DNA of 64,000 nucleotides from Beijerinckiaceae bacterium (GTDB lineage Bacteria > Pseudomonadota > Alphaproteobacteria > Rhizobiales > Beijerinckiaceae). Below the pieces are notes generated by a model that searched no databases, was not told where the DNA came from, and saw only the letters and a program-made list of their open reading frames with translations. This document shows positions 43,326 to 51,354 of this stretch, piece by piece (positions within the stretch are counted from its first letter, which is position 1; each line of letters opens with the position of its first letter). Location of the stretch: the NCBI GenBank assembly GCA_019745195.1, contig JAIETL010000051.1, forward strand, positions 1-64,000. The letters are read 5' to 3'. A program made the position numbers and the translations under genes.

Positions 43326-44750
43326 CTAACATCCGATCCTGACGATGGTATCCGCTACTGCTCGAACCAGCGCCCGGTCGTGACTGATCAGTACCAGGCC
43401 CAGGCCTTCCTCATCGACGATTTCGCGTAGCAGCGTGAGGACCTCGCGCTGAACGATTGGATCGAGCCTCGATGTCGGTTCGTCGGCGACGATGAGGGCG
43501 GGCCGCAGCATGAGAAGTCGCGCGATCGCGATGCGCTGCGCCTCGCCACCGGAAATTTCGTCTGGAAAGCGGTCGAGCAGGACCCTGCGCAATCTGAGCC
43601 GGTCCATGACCGATAACAGGCGGTCCTCAAAACCCTGTTCGGGAACGACCTCTTTCAGGTCCGCCAGTTGGCGCCCGAGCGTCCGGCCCGGCAAAAAGGT
43701 GGAGGACGGGTCCTGATGGAGCTTTTGGTATCGCTGTCGCAGGCGCCTGCGTTCGCACCGATTTTCGTAAGGTAGGACCTCCCCCCAGAAGACGCGCCCG
43801 GCAGAAGGTCGCTTGAGGCCGAGCAGGACATCGCCAAGCGTCGATTTTCCCGATCCGCTCGGACCCACGAGCGCCAGCACGCCGCTGCGGGATACCGAGA
43901 AGCTCAACGCTTCGAAGAGAGGCCGCCCGCCGGGATAGGCGAATGCCAGATTGCTCGCCACAATAGCCGACCGGCTTGCCCCATCCCGATCGCCATGCGA
44001 TGGCCACGAGGCCGGGTGGGCCTCGATCCAGGCTTTCGTGTAGTGGTGCGTCGGCGCCGCCAGGATTTGCACGGTGGGCCCTGTTTCGACGACGACACCG
44101 TCGTGAAGGACCACGATGGTGCCTTCCGGGAAAGCCTCAGCCACGATCGGATCATGCGTGACGACGAGGAGGCTGCGCCCGTCACGCAACAGCCGCTTCA
44201 GAAGGTCGATCGCGATATCGATCCTCTCGACATCCAGCCCCTTGGTCGGCTCATCGGCGATCACGAGCAGCGCCTTGCTGGCGAGCGCATTCGCTACGAG
44301 CACACGCTGCGCCATGCCTCCTGAGAGGCGGAACGGATGGGCGCGCGAGATGTCGAGCGGAAGATCGACTGCGGCCAACGCCTCGGCCGACCTCGCCGGC
44401 GAAACGTTCTGAGACAGCTGCCGGCCGATAGCTGCGGTCGGATCGAGCGCTTGCGACGGCTCCTGCGGTACGAGTGCGATTTCGCGAGCCCATAACGATC
44501 TCAGGGCCTCGGTGCTGCCTGCGTCGATGGGCGGACCATCGCCGACGCGGATCGTGCCCGCGGCCGAGAAGCCCGGCGGAATCAGGCCGAGCAGGGCATG
44601 GACGATGAGGCTCTTGCCGCTTCCCGTCTCGCCGATCACGACGAGAGGTCCGCCCCGTGCCACCGTGAAGCTGACACCGTCGACGACGGCGATGCCCGCC
44701 CGATCACGGATGACCAGCCCCGCGACAGTCAACGCGAAGCCGCCGGTCAT
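43326..44750 (-). CDS. Fused double ATPase of a nickel/peptide-type ABC importer (NikDE/DppDF-like)
   Basis: 474 residues holding two complete ATPase domains. The first has Walker A GETGSGKSLIVHALLG, signature RLSGGMAQRVLVANAL and Walker B LLVIADEPTKGLD. The second has GPSGSGKSTLGDVLLG, EISGGEAQRIAIARLL and LIVADEPTSRLDP, then an H-loop LISHDRALV. It energises the two permeases encoded just upstream; the ATG overlaps the permease stop. The gene ends IVRIGC at a TAG that coincides with the IS630 edge. Rejoining the flanks without the IS also gives TAG, so the protein is probably intact. Fusion of the usual two ATPases is unusual but known. Confidence 0.9.
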   Translation of the reverse strand: MTGGFALTVAGLVIRDRAGIAVVDGVSFTVARGGPLVVIGETGSGKSLIVHALLGLIPPGFSAAGTIRVGDGPPIDAGSTEALRSLWAREIALVPQEPSQALDPTAAIGRQLSQNVSPARSAEALAAVDLPLDISRAHPFRLSGGMAQRVLVANALASKALLVIADEPTKGLDVERIDIAIDLLKRLLRDGRSLLVVTHDPIVAEAFPEGTIVVLHDGVVVETGPTVQILAAPTHHYTKAWIEAHPASWPSHGDRDGASRSAIVASNLAFAYPGGRPLFEALSFSVSRSGVLALVGPSGSGKSTLGDVLLGLKRPSAGRVFWGEVLPYENRCERRRLRQRYQKLHQDPSSTFLPGRTLGRQLADLKEVVPEQGFEDRLLSVMDRLRLRRVLLDRFPDEISGGEAQRIAIARLLMLRPALIVADEPTSRLDPIVQREVLTLLREIVDEEGLGLVLISHDRALVRAVADTIVRIGC

Positions 44751-45571
44751 GCCGGCAGCCGTGTCCGGCGCGACAGAACGAATTCGCCGAGTACCGAAAC
44801 CGTCAGAACGGTGAGGAAGATCGCGATGCAAGGCGCGGCCATCTGGACAGGCGCGTCAGCCAGATAAGGGATGAGTTCGCTGGTCATCGCGCCCCATTCC
44901 GGCGTGGGCGGCTTCAGTCCGAGCCCGAGAAAGCCGAGTGCGGAAATCGACATCACGGCGGCGCCCGTACCCAGGCTCGCCAGGATCATGGTCTGACGAA
45001 GCACGGGCGGCAGCACATGGCGCAGCAAGATCGTGCGCGCGGGAAACCCGGCGAGCCGCGCAGCCTCGACATGCGGTTCGTTGAGGACGCCGAGCGCAAC
45101 AGAACGGCTCATCCGCGTGAACTGCGGCCACAGCGCCAGCTTGATGCCGATCAGCATCGGAATGATGCCGCCGCCCAGAAAGCCGGCCAGCAGCAGCGCT
45201 AGCAGAATTCCCGGCAGCGCCAGCAGCAGGTCGCAGAGACGCATGATGCAGATGTCGACGAGGCGTCCCGCATAGGCCGCCACGAGCCCGAGCGCTATGC
45301 CGAGGCCCGCGGCCCCAGTCACACAGACAAGCGCGATCCCGAGCGAGCGGGGGGCTGCATGGACGACGCGCGCCAGCACATCGCGCCCGAGATGATCGGT
45401 CCCGAGCGGATGGGCGAGGCTGGGCGGCTCCAGCGTGTTCATCAGGTCCTGGCTCAGCGGATCGAGCGATAGTGCCGCCAGCGCCGCGACCACCAGCAGG
45501 CCGCAAGCCAGGATCGCGGCCGTCCTGGCCGGCCGCTTCGCCGCAATCGCGGAATTTGCCGCAGCCGTCAT
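44747..45571 (-). CDS. ABC transporter permease, NikC/DppC-like
   Basis: 274 residues with about six membrane helices. The N-terminal OppC-like segment includes HPLGTDHLGRDVLARVVHAA, the typical DppC signature. The EAA loop facing the ATPase is EAARLAGFPARTILLRHVLP. The start MTAAANSAIAAKRPAR at 45571 overlaps the stop of the other permease gene; the long track ORF from 46183 is rejected. It forms the inner-membrane channel with the NikB/DppB-like partner. Member of the cobalamin-riboswitch operon. Confidence 0.9.
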   Translation of the reverse strand: MTAAANSAIAAKRPARTAAILACGLLVVAALAALSLDPLSQDLMNTLEPPSLAHPLGTDHLGRDVLARVVHAAPRSLGIALVCVTGAAGLGIALGLVAAYAGRLVDICIMRLCDLLLALPGILLALLLAGFLGGGIIPMLIGIKLALWPQFTRMSRSVALGVLNEPHVEAARLAGFPARTILLRHVLPPVLRQTMILASLGTGAAVMSISALGFLGLGLKPPTPEWGAMTSELIPYLADAPVQMAAPCIAIFLTVLTVSVLGEFVLSRRTRLPA

Positions 45572-46530
45572 GCCGCGTCCCTGACCGACCGGCGCGGATC
45601 GAGCTTCAGGCAGGTCAGGTCGGCGGCGAGATTGATGAACGCGTAGGTCCAGCCGATCAGGAGCGCCGCTCCCACCACCACCGGCACGTCCCGCGCCAGC
45701 AGCGACCGGACAAGGAGATCGCCGAGGCCGGGATAGTTGAAGAGCGTTTCGACGATGACGAAGCCATCGACGAGGTAGGCGAACTGCAGGGCAGCGAAGG
45801 TGACGATCGGTATCGCCGCATTGCGAATGCCGTGATGGCGGAAGGCGCCCGTCGCGCTGTGGCCGCGAATGCGCGCATAGGTCAGATAGAACGCCTGCCG
45901 CACCTCGACGACCGCATTGCGCACGATCCGCACCGAATAGGCGGCAAGGCCGAGCGCAAGCGTCAGTGCCGGCAGGATCATGTGGGCGCCAGTCCGGAAT
46001 CCGGCCGGCGGCAGCCAGTGCAACGTCAGCGCAAAGGCCGAGATCAGGCCGATCCCGACCAGGAATGTCGGCAGCGACGCCAGCACGACGGCCAACCCCA
46101 TCGACAAACGATCGACGGCGCCGCCCGGCCACCAGCCGGCCCAGAAGCCGATTGGCAGCGCAAGCAGATAGGACAAAAGCCATCCGATCGTGCCGAGCAT
46201 CAGTGTATAGCGCCCGTGATCGATGATCTCGGCCAGAACCGGCTTGCCCGAGACGAGCGAGCGACCAAGGTCGCCCTTTACCAGGCGCATCATCCAGGCG
46301 CCGTACTGGTCAAGGACCGGCAGGCCAAGTCCCTCTTCCTGCCTGATCCGGTCCGCCGCCTCGGCGGTAACCCGGTCGTCCCCGATCCGCGCGGCCGCAA
46401 CCCTGAGCGCGACGTCGCCGGGAAGCGCGTGCGTGAAGGCAAAACAGAGGGTGGCGAGTAACCAGCCCGTGATCAGGGCCTGCCAGAGGCGTGGCGCCGC
46501 GACATCCCATAGCGCTTTCACAGCGTCCAC
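45568..46530 (-). CDS. ABC transporter permease, NikB/DppB-like
   Basis: 320 residues. The N-terminal LATLCFAFTHALPGDVAL and the RSLVSGKPVLAEIIDHGRYT region are typical of DppB-type permeases. Several helices follow, including TLMLGTIGWLLSYLLALPIG and SMGLAVVLASLPTFLVGIG. The C-terminal LFNYPGLGDLLVRSLLARDVP is the hallmark of this subunit. It lies 20 bases after the binding protein gene and overlaps the next permease. Partner of the NikC-like subunit. Confidence 0.9.
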   Translation of the reverse strand: MDAVKALWDVAAPRLWQALITGWLLATLCFAFTHALPGDVALRVAAARIGDDRVTAEAADRIRQEEGLGLPVLDQYGAWMMRLVKGDLGRSLVSGKPVLAEIIDHGRYTLMLGTIGWLLSYLLALPIGFWAGWWPGGAVDRLSMGLAVVLASLPTFLVGIGLISAFALTLHWLPPAGFRTGAHMILPALTLALGLAAYSVRIVRNAVVEVRQAFYLTYARIRGHSATGAFRHHGIRNAAIPIVTFAALQFAYLVDGFVIVETLFNYPGLGDLLVRSLLARDVPVVVGAALLIGWTYAFINLAADLTCLKLDPRRSVRDAA

Positions 46531-46550
46531 CCCGTCGGGCCCACCGGGGC

Positions 46551-48110
46551 TCAGGCCTTTGTCCGGATACGTTCGAGAAGATAGCGCTGCTCGAAGGGGT
46601 CGATCGGCACCTCGCCGATGCGGTTAGCGACCGTCACGAGCTGGTCGTACCAGACGATCGGCATGACCGGCAGTTCATCATGCAGCACGCCGACGATGCG
46701 CCTTCGCAGCGGCGCGCGCAGCGTCTCGTCGTTGGTCGCGAGATAGGCGGCAACGTCCTGGCGCAAACCGTCATGGCTCCAACTGGTCGCGCCGGTGTCG
46801 AGGCTGGTCGCGTTGTCAGTGGTGAAGTCGAGCGCTAGCGAGGAGATCGGATCCGGTACGATTGCGACATTGCGTGAATTCAGCGCGAGGTCGAGGCTGC
46901 CGTCGCGCTTGGCGTCCGTGATGGCCTGCCACTCGCCGACGCTGACCGACAGGTCGAAGCCGACGGCCTTCAGCTGCGACTGGAGAGCGGTTGCGATTAC
47001 GGGCAGTTCCGGGCGATTCGCGAAGGTCTTCAGGTTGCCGGCAAACTTCACCCCGTCCTTGACCCTGATACCATCAGGGCCAGTGGCCCAACCCGCTTCG
47101 TCAAGTAGCCGGTTGGCTGCGGCAAGATCACGCTTGTGCGGCGTCAGGTCGGCAAAGTGCCATTTGGCCAGTGGCGGCGGCAGATACTGGGTCGCCGCCA
47201 AAGCCGCATTTCGCATGATGCTCGCTGCAATGCCGGCCCGGTCGACGGCGAGGTTCAACGCGCGCCGCGTCCGCACGTCGGAGAATTGCGGCTTGGCGCA
47301 GTTGACCATCAGGATGTGCACGCGCGGGATGATGACGCGCTCGATCCGAGCCGTGCCTGCACTCTGCAGCCGCGACAGGCTCGGCGTCGGGACGTTGATG
47401 ACGATATCGGCGTCTCCAGCCGCGGCGATGTTCGCGCGCGTCTCGCCGTTGACGACCGCATCGACCGAGGCGCTGGCGAAGGCCGGCTTCGGCCCCCAAT
47501 ACTTGTCGAAGCGCGCCAGGACGAGGCCACGCGGCAGATCCGCTTCCACGATACGATAGGGCCCGGTGGCAACGATCTGTGAGACCTCGCCGGCGGAATC
47601 GAACGAGGCCGGCGCCAGCACGTGGGTCGAGTAGTCGACCAGATAGTCGAGGAACGACCCGAACGGCGTGCCAAGTTTGAAAACGACTTCGCCGGGTTCG
47701 GCGGAGACCGAGACGATCCCTGCTGATTTGAGATAGAGGGCCGACGGCAGCAGCCGGTCGAACGACGCCTTCACGGTGGCTGCGGTGACAGGCGAGCCGT
47801 CATGAAAGATCGCCGCGGCTCGAAGCTTGAACCGCCACGTGAGCCCGTCTGCGCTCGCGCTCCAGCTCTCCGCCAGTGCCGGCGCGATCTGGCCGTCGGG
47901 CTCGACGGCGACCAGCCCTTCTGTGATGCCGGGGCGGCTGAGGCCGGAGCCGCTTGTGGAGAGCTTCAAGGACCGCAGCGCCCAAGGCTGCACGACACGC
48001 AACCTTTCGGCTGCCTGCGCGAAGACGCGCCGTGCCGGGACAAGCGACGCTGCGGAGAAAGCGCCGGCGCCCGCCAGAAGAGCGCGGCGGTGAAACGAGT
48101 CGATCGTCAT
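46551..48110 (-). CDS. Family 5 extracellular solute-binding protein (nickel/peptide type)
   Basis: 519 residues. A Tat-like signal (HRRALLAGAGAFSAASLVPA) leads to a mature SBP_bac_5 domain. Landmarks are SGLSRPGITEGLVAVEPDG, PALAESWSASADGLTWRFKLR, FHDGSPVTAATVKASFDRLL, TGPYRIVEADLP and VRTRRALNLAVDRAGIA. Such receptors deliver oligopeptides, nickel or metal chelates to DppBC/NikBC permeases, which are encoded next. With a cobalamin riboswitch in front, cobalt or a cobalt-chelate is a reasonable ligand guess. The methyltransferase gene precedes it by 28 bases. Confidence 0.9.
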   Translation of the reverse strand: MTIDSFHRRALLAGAGAFSAASLVPARRVFAQAAERLRVVQPWALRSLKLSTSGSGLSRPGITEGLVAVEPDGQIAPALAESWSASADGLTWRFKLRAAAIFHDGSPVTAATVKASFDRLLPSALYLKSAGIVSVSAEPGEVVFKLGTPFGSFLDYLVDYSTHVLAPASFDSAGEVSQIVATGPYRIVEADLPRGLVLARFDKYWGPKPAFASASVDAVVNGETRANIAAAGDADIVINVPTPSLSRLQSAGTARIERVIIPRVHILMVNCAKPQFSDVRTRRALNLAVDRAGIAASIMRNAALAATQYLPPPLAKWHFADLTPHKRDLAAANRLLDEAGWATGPDGIRVKDGVKFAGNLKTFANRPELPVIATALQSQLKAVGFDLSVSVGEWQAITDAKRDGSLDLALNSRNVAIVPDPISSLALDFTTDNATSLDTGATSWSHDGLRQDVAAYLATNDETLRAPLRRRIVGVLHDELPVMPIVWYDQLVTVANRIGEVPIDPFEQRYLLERIRTKA

Positions 48111-48138
48111 GCGTTCTGTCTCCGGGAGAGGGCGAGGA

Positions 48139-48948
48139 TTAGGGCCGGCGTACGGAAAGGGCGAAGGTGCGCCCGGCTGCGCCGATCAGGCGCATCCGTT
48201 CGCTCAAGTTCGCGGTGACGAACTGACGCCGCTTGATGCCGCTGACCGGCGATCGGCGAGGTTCGGTGAAGCCTGCCTCTGTCAGCATGCGTTCGAGCTC
48301 GGCCAGGCGCAGGCCGGTCTTGAAGTGGACGCGCTCCACGATCGACTGGTGCATGCGCTGGTCCCAGAGCGGCTTTTCTCCCTGGAGTTGGTCGATCACA
48401 GCCGATATCCGCGAGAAGACCCGCGAGCGCAGGCTGGAGGAGACCCAGTCGCCATCGACGATCACGAGAACGCCGCCTGGCTTCAGCACACGGTGCCAAT
48501 CTGCGAGGGCTTGCACGGGATCGATCAAGGTCCAGACCAGATGCCGGCAGATAACGGCGTCGTAGGTCGCGTCGGGCATCATCGTGTTCTCGGCATCGCC
48601 GAGATGGAAGCGGACATGCCTGTCTGGATGCTTTGCCTTGGCGCGGGCGATCATCGGTTCGCACAGGTCGATGGCATCGACCTCGCATTGCAGCGCCCGC
48701 AGGACACGCGTCACCTCGCCGGTGCCGGAGGCGAGTTCCAGAACGCGGCTGCCGGGGGCAAGCGGCGCGAGACTGGTGAACAGCCGGCCCCATTCGCGGA
48801 GTTCGGCGTCGGAGCGGATCTTGTGGCCGGACGACAGGTCGAAGGTCTCCGACCGCGCAGCCCAATAGGCGCGAATGTCTTCCCGCAGATCGAAGTTGCG
48901 CCTGTCGTCGGACGCCGTGGCAGACGAGGATTGAACCGTGCGCGACAT
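48139..48948 (-). CDS. Class I SAM-dependent methyltransferase, first gene of the cobalamin-controlled operon
   Basis: 269 residues of Methyltransf_11/25 type. Motif I is RVLELASGTGEVTRVLRA, followed by VDAIDLCEPMIARAKAKH, FHLGDAENTMMPDATYDAVI and HRVLKPGGVLVIVDGDW. The C-terminal half is helical and lacks markers of cobalamin-pathway methyltransferases (no tetrapyrrole methylase fold). It is the first coding gene after the riboswitch (about 170 bases leader) and leads an uptake operon. It may modify a metal-binding small molecule or the imported ligand. The substrate is unknown. Confidence 0.85.
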   Translation of the reverse strand: MSRTVQSSSATASDDRRNFDLREDIRAYWAARSETFDLSSGHKIRSDAELREWGRLFTSLAPLAPGSRVLELASGTGEVTRVLRALQCEVDAIDLCEPMIARAKAKHPDRHVRFHLGDAENTMMPDATYDAVICRHLVWTLIDPVQALADWHRVLKPGGVLVIVDGDWVSSSLRSRVFSRISAVIDQLQGEKPLWDQRMHQSIVERVHFKTGLRLAELERMLTEAGFTEPRRSPVSGIKRRQFVTANLSERMRLIGAAGRTFALSVRRP

Positions 48949-49121
48949 GACTAGGCGGTCCCGGCCAGGCCGCAGTCCATGCAGGTATCGGATATTAAGG
49001 CAAAGCCCATAGCGAGTGGTTCCGGCGTGTCACGTCACGGCGGGCATGGGCGAAAAAGGCCGCAGGCGGCCCTCCGAAACCCCATCGAGAATCCCCGCTC
49101 GACGCGCTCGCGTGTGACCAC

Positions 49122-49293
49122 GGCTGACGGCAGGTCTCCTGGCTCACGGGTCAGCGCCTTGTCACCGCCTTCCCGGGACCGATGCCCCAGTGGCGTATGG
49201 CGAAAGGCTCGCCGCTTACAGTTGCGGGGGCAGCCGCAGCATAGAATGGCGAGCCATCCGCACTGCGTTCCCTTTTGATCCCGTATGGGAACC
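49122..49293 (-). promoter_or_regulatory. Cobalamin riboswitch (upstream of methyltransferase-ABC operon)
   Basis: On the minus strand the leader contains GCTGCCCCCGCAACTGTAAG, then GCCACTGG, then GGGAAGGCGGTGACAAGG, and finally GAGCCAGGAGACCTGCC: all conserved blocks of the cobalamin riboswitch core in the right order. It ends about 170 bases before the methyltransferase start. Binding of adenosylcobalamin would be expected to shut down the operon. Confidence 0.93.
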
Positions 49294-49364
49294 GTCGCGA
49301 CTACGAGTAGGGTGCAACCCTGCCAGGGTCAATGCGTCGTGGTCAGTGTCCCAGCGCCCCGCTG

Positions 49365-50198
49365 TCATTTGCGGTTTCTGTAACTTTGCAGATGCAGCGG
49401 CTCAGGGTCGTCGCTTGCGGCCTTCGAACGAAGTATCTGTTTTTTTCCCGTGGCCTCATAGGCCAGTTCCGGCACAGGTTCTCCGGCCAGCAGATGCCGG
49501 GCGATGATTGCGTCGATGCCGGCCTCGTCGACGCCGCCATAATAAGTGCCCTCGGGCCAGACCTGGACGACAGGAGCGAGATTGCACGGACCCAAACAGC
49601 TCGACTTCGCGCTCATCGTGCCTTCGCCGGCGGTCCGCAGGGAGAGTCTCTCCTGTTCGTTGCGCAGATGACCCCAGACGATTTCGGCGCCCGCGACGTT
49701 GCACGGGCCGCCCATGCAGACGAGGACGCGGCGCTTCGGCGACGGCACGATCGAGCCCTCGACGGCAGTCTTCGAGGTCTCCAGAGCAAGCGGCGCCGGA
49801 TTGCTGGCGAGTGTAGCCGTCAGGGCCTGGGCAGCACTGTCGTCACTCGCCAGAAGCGGCGCGACCGTGATCTCCGGCCAGGGCCGCCCGTCCTTGCCGC
49901 GCCAGCGGATCAGCGTGCGCGTGAGCCAGGCCTGGAAGCTCGCCTCGAAGGGCAGTTGCATCGGTACGATGGTCAGGCGTTCGCAGCCCTGCGTGACGAG
50001 GTCGTCGATCACGTGACGCAGCGAGGGCGAGCCCTGTTCGGAGAACGCGAAAAGGGCGCACTCGACGCCCGGAAGCGCGGCCGCCACGGCCCGGAACCGC
50101 TCCATCTCCTTCAGCGGCGGCGCGGAGATCGCCGAGCGCGCCAGCAGGAGGACGGACGACGCCCCAGGCGGAACGAGGCTGGCTGCGGCGTCGGACAT
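49365..50198 (-). CDS. CbiX-like domain fused to a thioredoxin-like [2Fe-2S] ferredoxin
   Basis: 277 residues from the ATG at 50198. The N-terminal half resembles the CbiX sirohydrochlorin-chelatase fold (SSVLLLARSAISAPPLKEM, FSEQGSPSLRHVIDDLVTQG, RLTIVPMQLP). The C-terminal half is a thioredoxin-like [2Fe-2S] domain with cysteines in RVLVCMGGPCN and SSCLGPCNLAPVVQV and the YYGGVDEAGIDAII tail. It starts five bases after the nrdB stop, so it belongs to the nrdAB transcript under the second cobalamin riboswitch. Whether it still chelates metal is uncertain; a cobalt-handling or redox role in B12 supply is inference. Confidence 0.8.
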   Translation of the reverse strand: MSDAAASLVPPGASSVLLLARSAISAPPLKEMERFRAVAAALPGVECALFAFSEQGSPSLRHVIDDLVTQGCERLTIVPMQLPFEASFQAWLTRTLIRWRGKDGRPWPEITVAPLLASDDSAAQALTATLASNPAPLALETSKTAVEGSIVPSPKRRVLVCMGGPCNVAGAEIVWGHLRNEQERLSLRTAGEGTMSAKSSCLGPCNLAPVVQVWPEGTYYGGVDEAGIDAIIARHLLAGEPVPELAYEATGKKQILRSKAASDDPEPLHLQSYRNRK

Positions 50199-50203
50199 GG
50201 GCC

Positions 50204-51334
50204 TCACTCCCAGCTCAGCGCGCCGCCGTTCTGGTACTCGATCACGCGGGTCTCGAAGAAGTTCTTCTCCTTCTTGAGGTCCATCGCCTCGCTCATCCAG
50301 GGGAACGGGTTCTCGGTCTCGGTGAAGACCGGGCTCAGGCCGAGCTGGGCGCAGCGGCGGTTGGCGATGAAGTGCATGTATTGCTCGCAGAGCGCGGCAT
50401 TCAGTCCGAGGAAGCCGCGCGGCATGGTATCCCGGCCGTAGGCGGCTTCCAGCTCGGCGGCATCGCGGATCATGCCGCGCACTTCATCCTGGAATGCCTT
50501 AGTCCAGAGATGCGGGTTCTCGATCTTGATCTGGTTGATCACGTCGATGCCGAAGTTCAGATGGATCGACTCGTCGCGCAGGATGTACTGGTACTGCTCG
50601 GCGATGCCGACCATCTTGTTGCGCCGGCCGAGCGAGAGGATCTGGGCGAAGCCGGTATAGAACCACATGCCCTCGAAGATCGCGTAGAAGGTGATCAGGT
50701 CGCGCAGCAGGGCCTGATCGTTGTCTGGCGTTCCGGTCCGGAAGTCCGGATCCTCGATGGTCTGCGTGTGCTTAAGCGCCCAGGCCGCCTTCTCGGTGAT
50801 CGAGGGCACCTCGCGATACATGTTGAACAGCTCGCCCTCGTCGAGGCCGAGGCTCTCGACGATGTATTGGAAGGTGTGCGTGTGGATCGCCTCCTCGAAA
50901 GCCTGTCGCAGCAGATATTGCCGGCATTCCGGGTTGGTCAGGTGGCGATAGATCGCCAGCACGATGTTGTTGGCGACGAGGCTTTCCGACGCCGCGAAGA
51001 AGCCGAGATTGCGCTTGAGCATGCGCCGCTCGTCCTCGCTGAGACCATCCTTCGACTTCCACAGCGCGATGTCGGCCTGCATCGAGACCTCGGTCGGCAT
51101 CCAGTGGTTGTTGCAGCCGGCGAGATATTTCTCCCAAGCCCATTTGTATTTGAGCGGCAGGAGTTGATTCACGTCGGCGCGGCAGTTGATCATCCGCTTC
51201 TCGTCGACCGAGACGCGGCCGCCGGAGCGGTCAATCTCGCCGAGGCCGGTGGCGTCGGCGGCTTTGCCGGTCAGGATCGCGGGATGGATGGTGGAAGCTT
51301 CGGGCTTGCTGTCTGACCAGTCGAGCATCGTCAT
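50204..51334 (-). CDS. nrdB: Ribonucleoside-diphosphate reductase beta subunit (class Ia)
   Basis: 376 residues. It houses the diiron-tyrosyl radical cofactor that starts nucleotide reduction. Iron ligands are visible in [13 protein letters not shown] (ExxH) and [11 protein letters not shown] (ExxH). The C-terminal tail binds the alpha subunit. The ATG at 51334 has AAGGA upstream; the track start at 51661 overlaps nrdA and is rejected. It follows nrdA by 20 bases, so alpha and beta are made from one mRNA. An oxygen-dependent, B12-independent enzyme, consistent with repression by cobalamin. Confidence 0.95.
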   Translation of the reverse strand: MTMLDWSDSKPEASTIHPAILTGKAADATGLGEIDRSGGRVSVDEKRMINCRADVNQLLPLKYKWAWEKYLAGCNNHWMPTEVSMQADIALWKSKDGLSEDERRMLKRNLGFFAASESLVANNIVLAIYRHLTNPECRQYLLRQAFEEAIHTHTFQYIVESLGLDEGELFNMYREVPSITEKAAWALKHTQTIEDPDFRTGTPDNDQALLRDLITFYAIFEGMWFYTGFAQILSLGRRNKMVGIAEQYQYILRDESIHLNFGIDVINQIKIENPHLWTKAFQDEVRGMIRDAAELEAAYGRDTMPRGFLGLNAALCEQYMHFIANRRCAQLGLSPVFTETENPFPWMSEAMDLKKEKNFFETRVIEYQNGGALSWE

Positions 51335-51354
51335 GGTTCCTTGGGTTCCGCCGG

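Larger units (their letters stand above)
40916..43328. mobile_element. IS630-family insertion sequence, disrupted by an IS110-family element
   Basis: Ends are inverted repeats beginning TAGAGCGGAATCCC on the left and TAGAGCGGAACCCG on the right (reverse complement), with TA at both edges as expected for IS630 target duplication. The transposase runs on the minus strand as the usual two overlapping frames, and is split by the 1.36-kb IS110 element at 41339-42698. The right edge coincides with the TAG stop of the adjacent ABC ATPase gene. The element is dead unless the inner insertion excises precisely. Confidence 0.85.
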
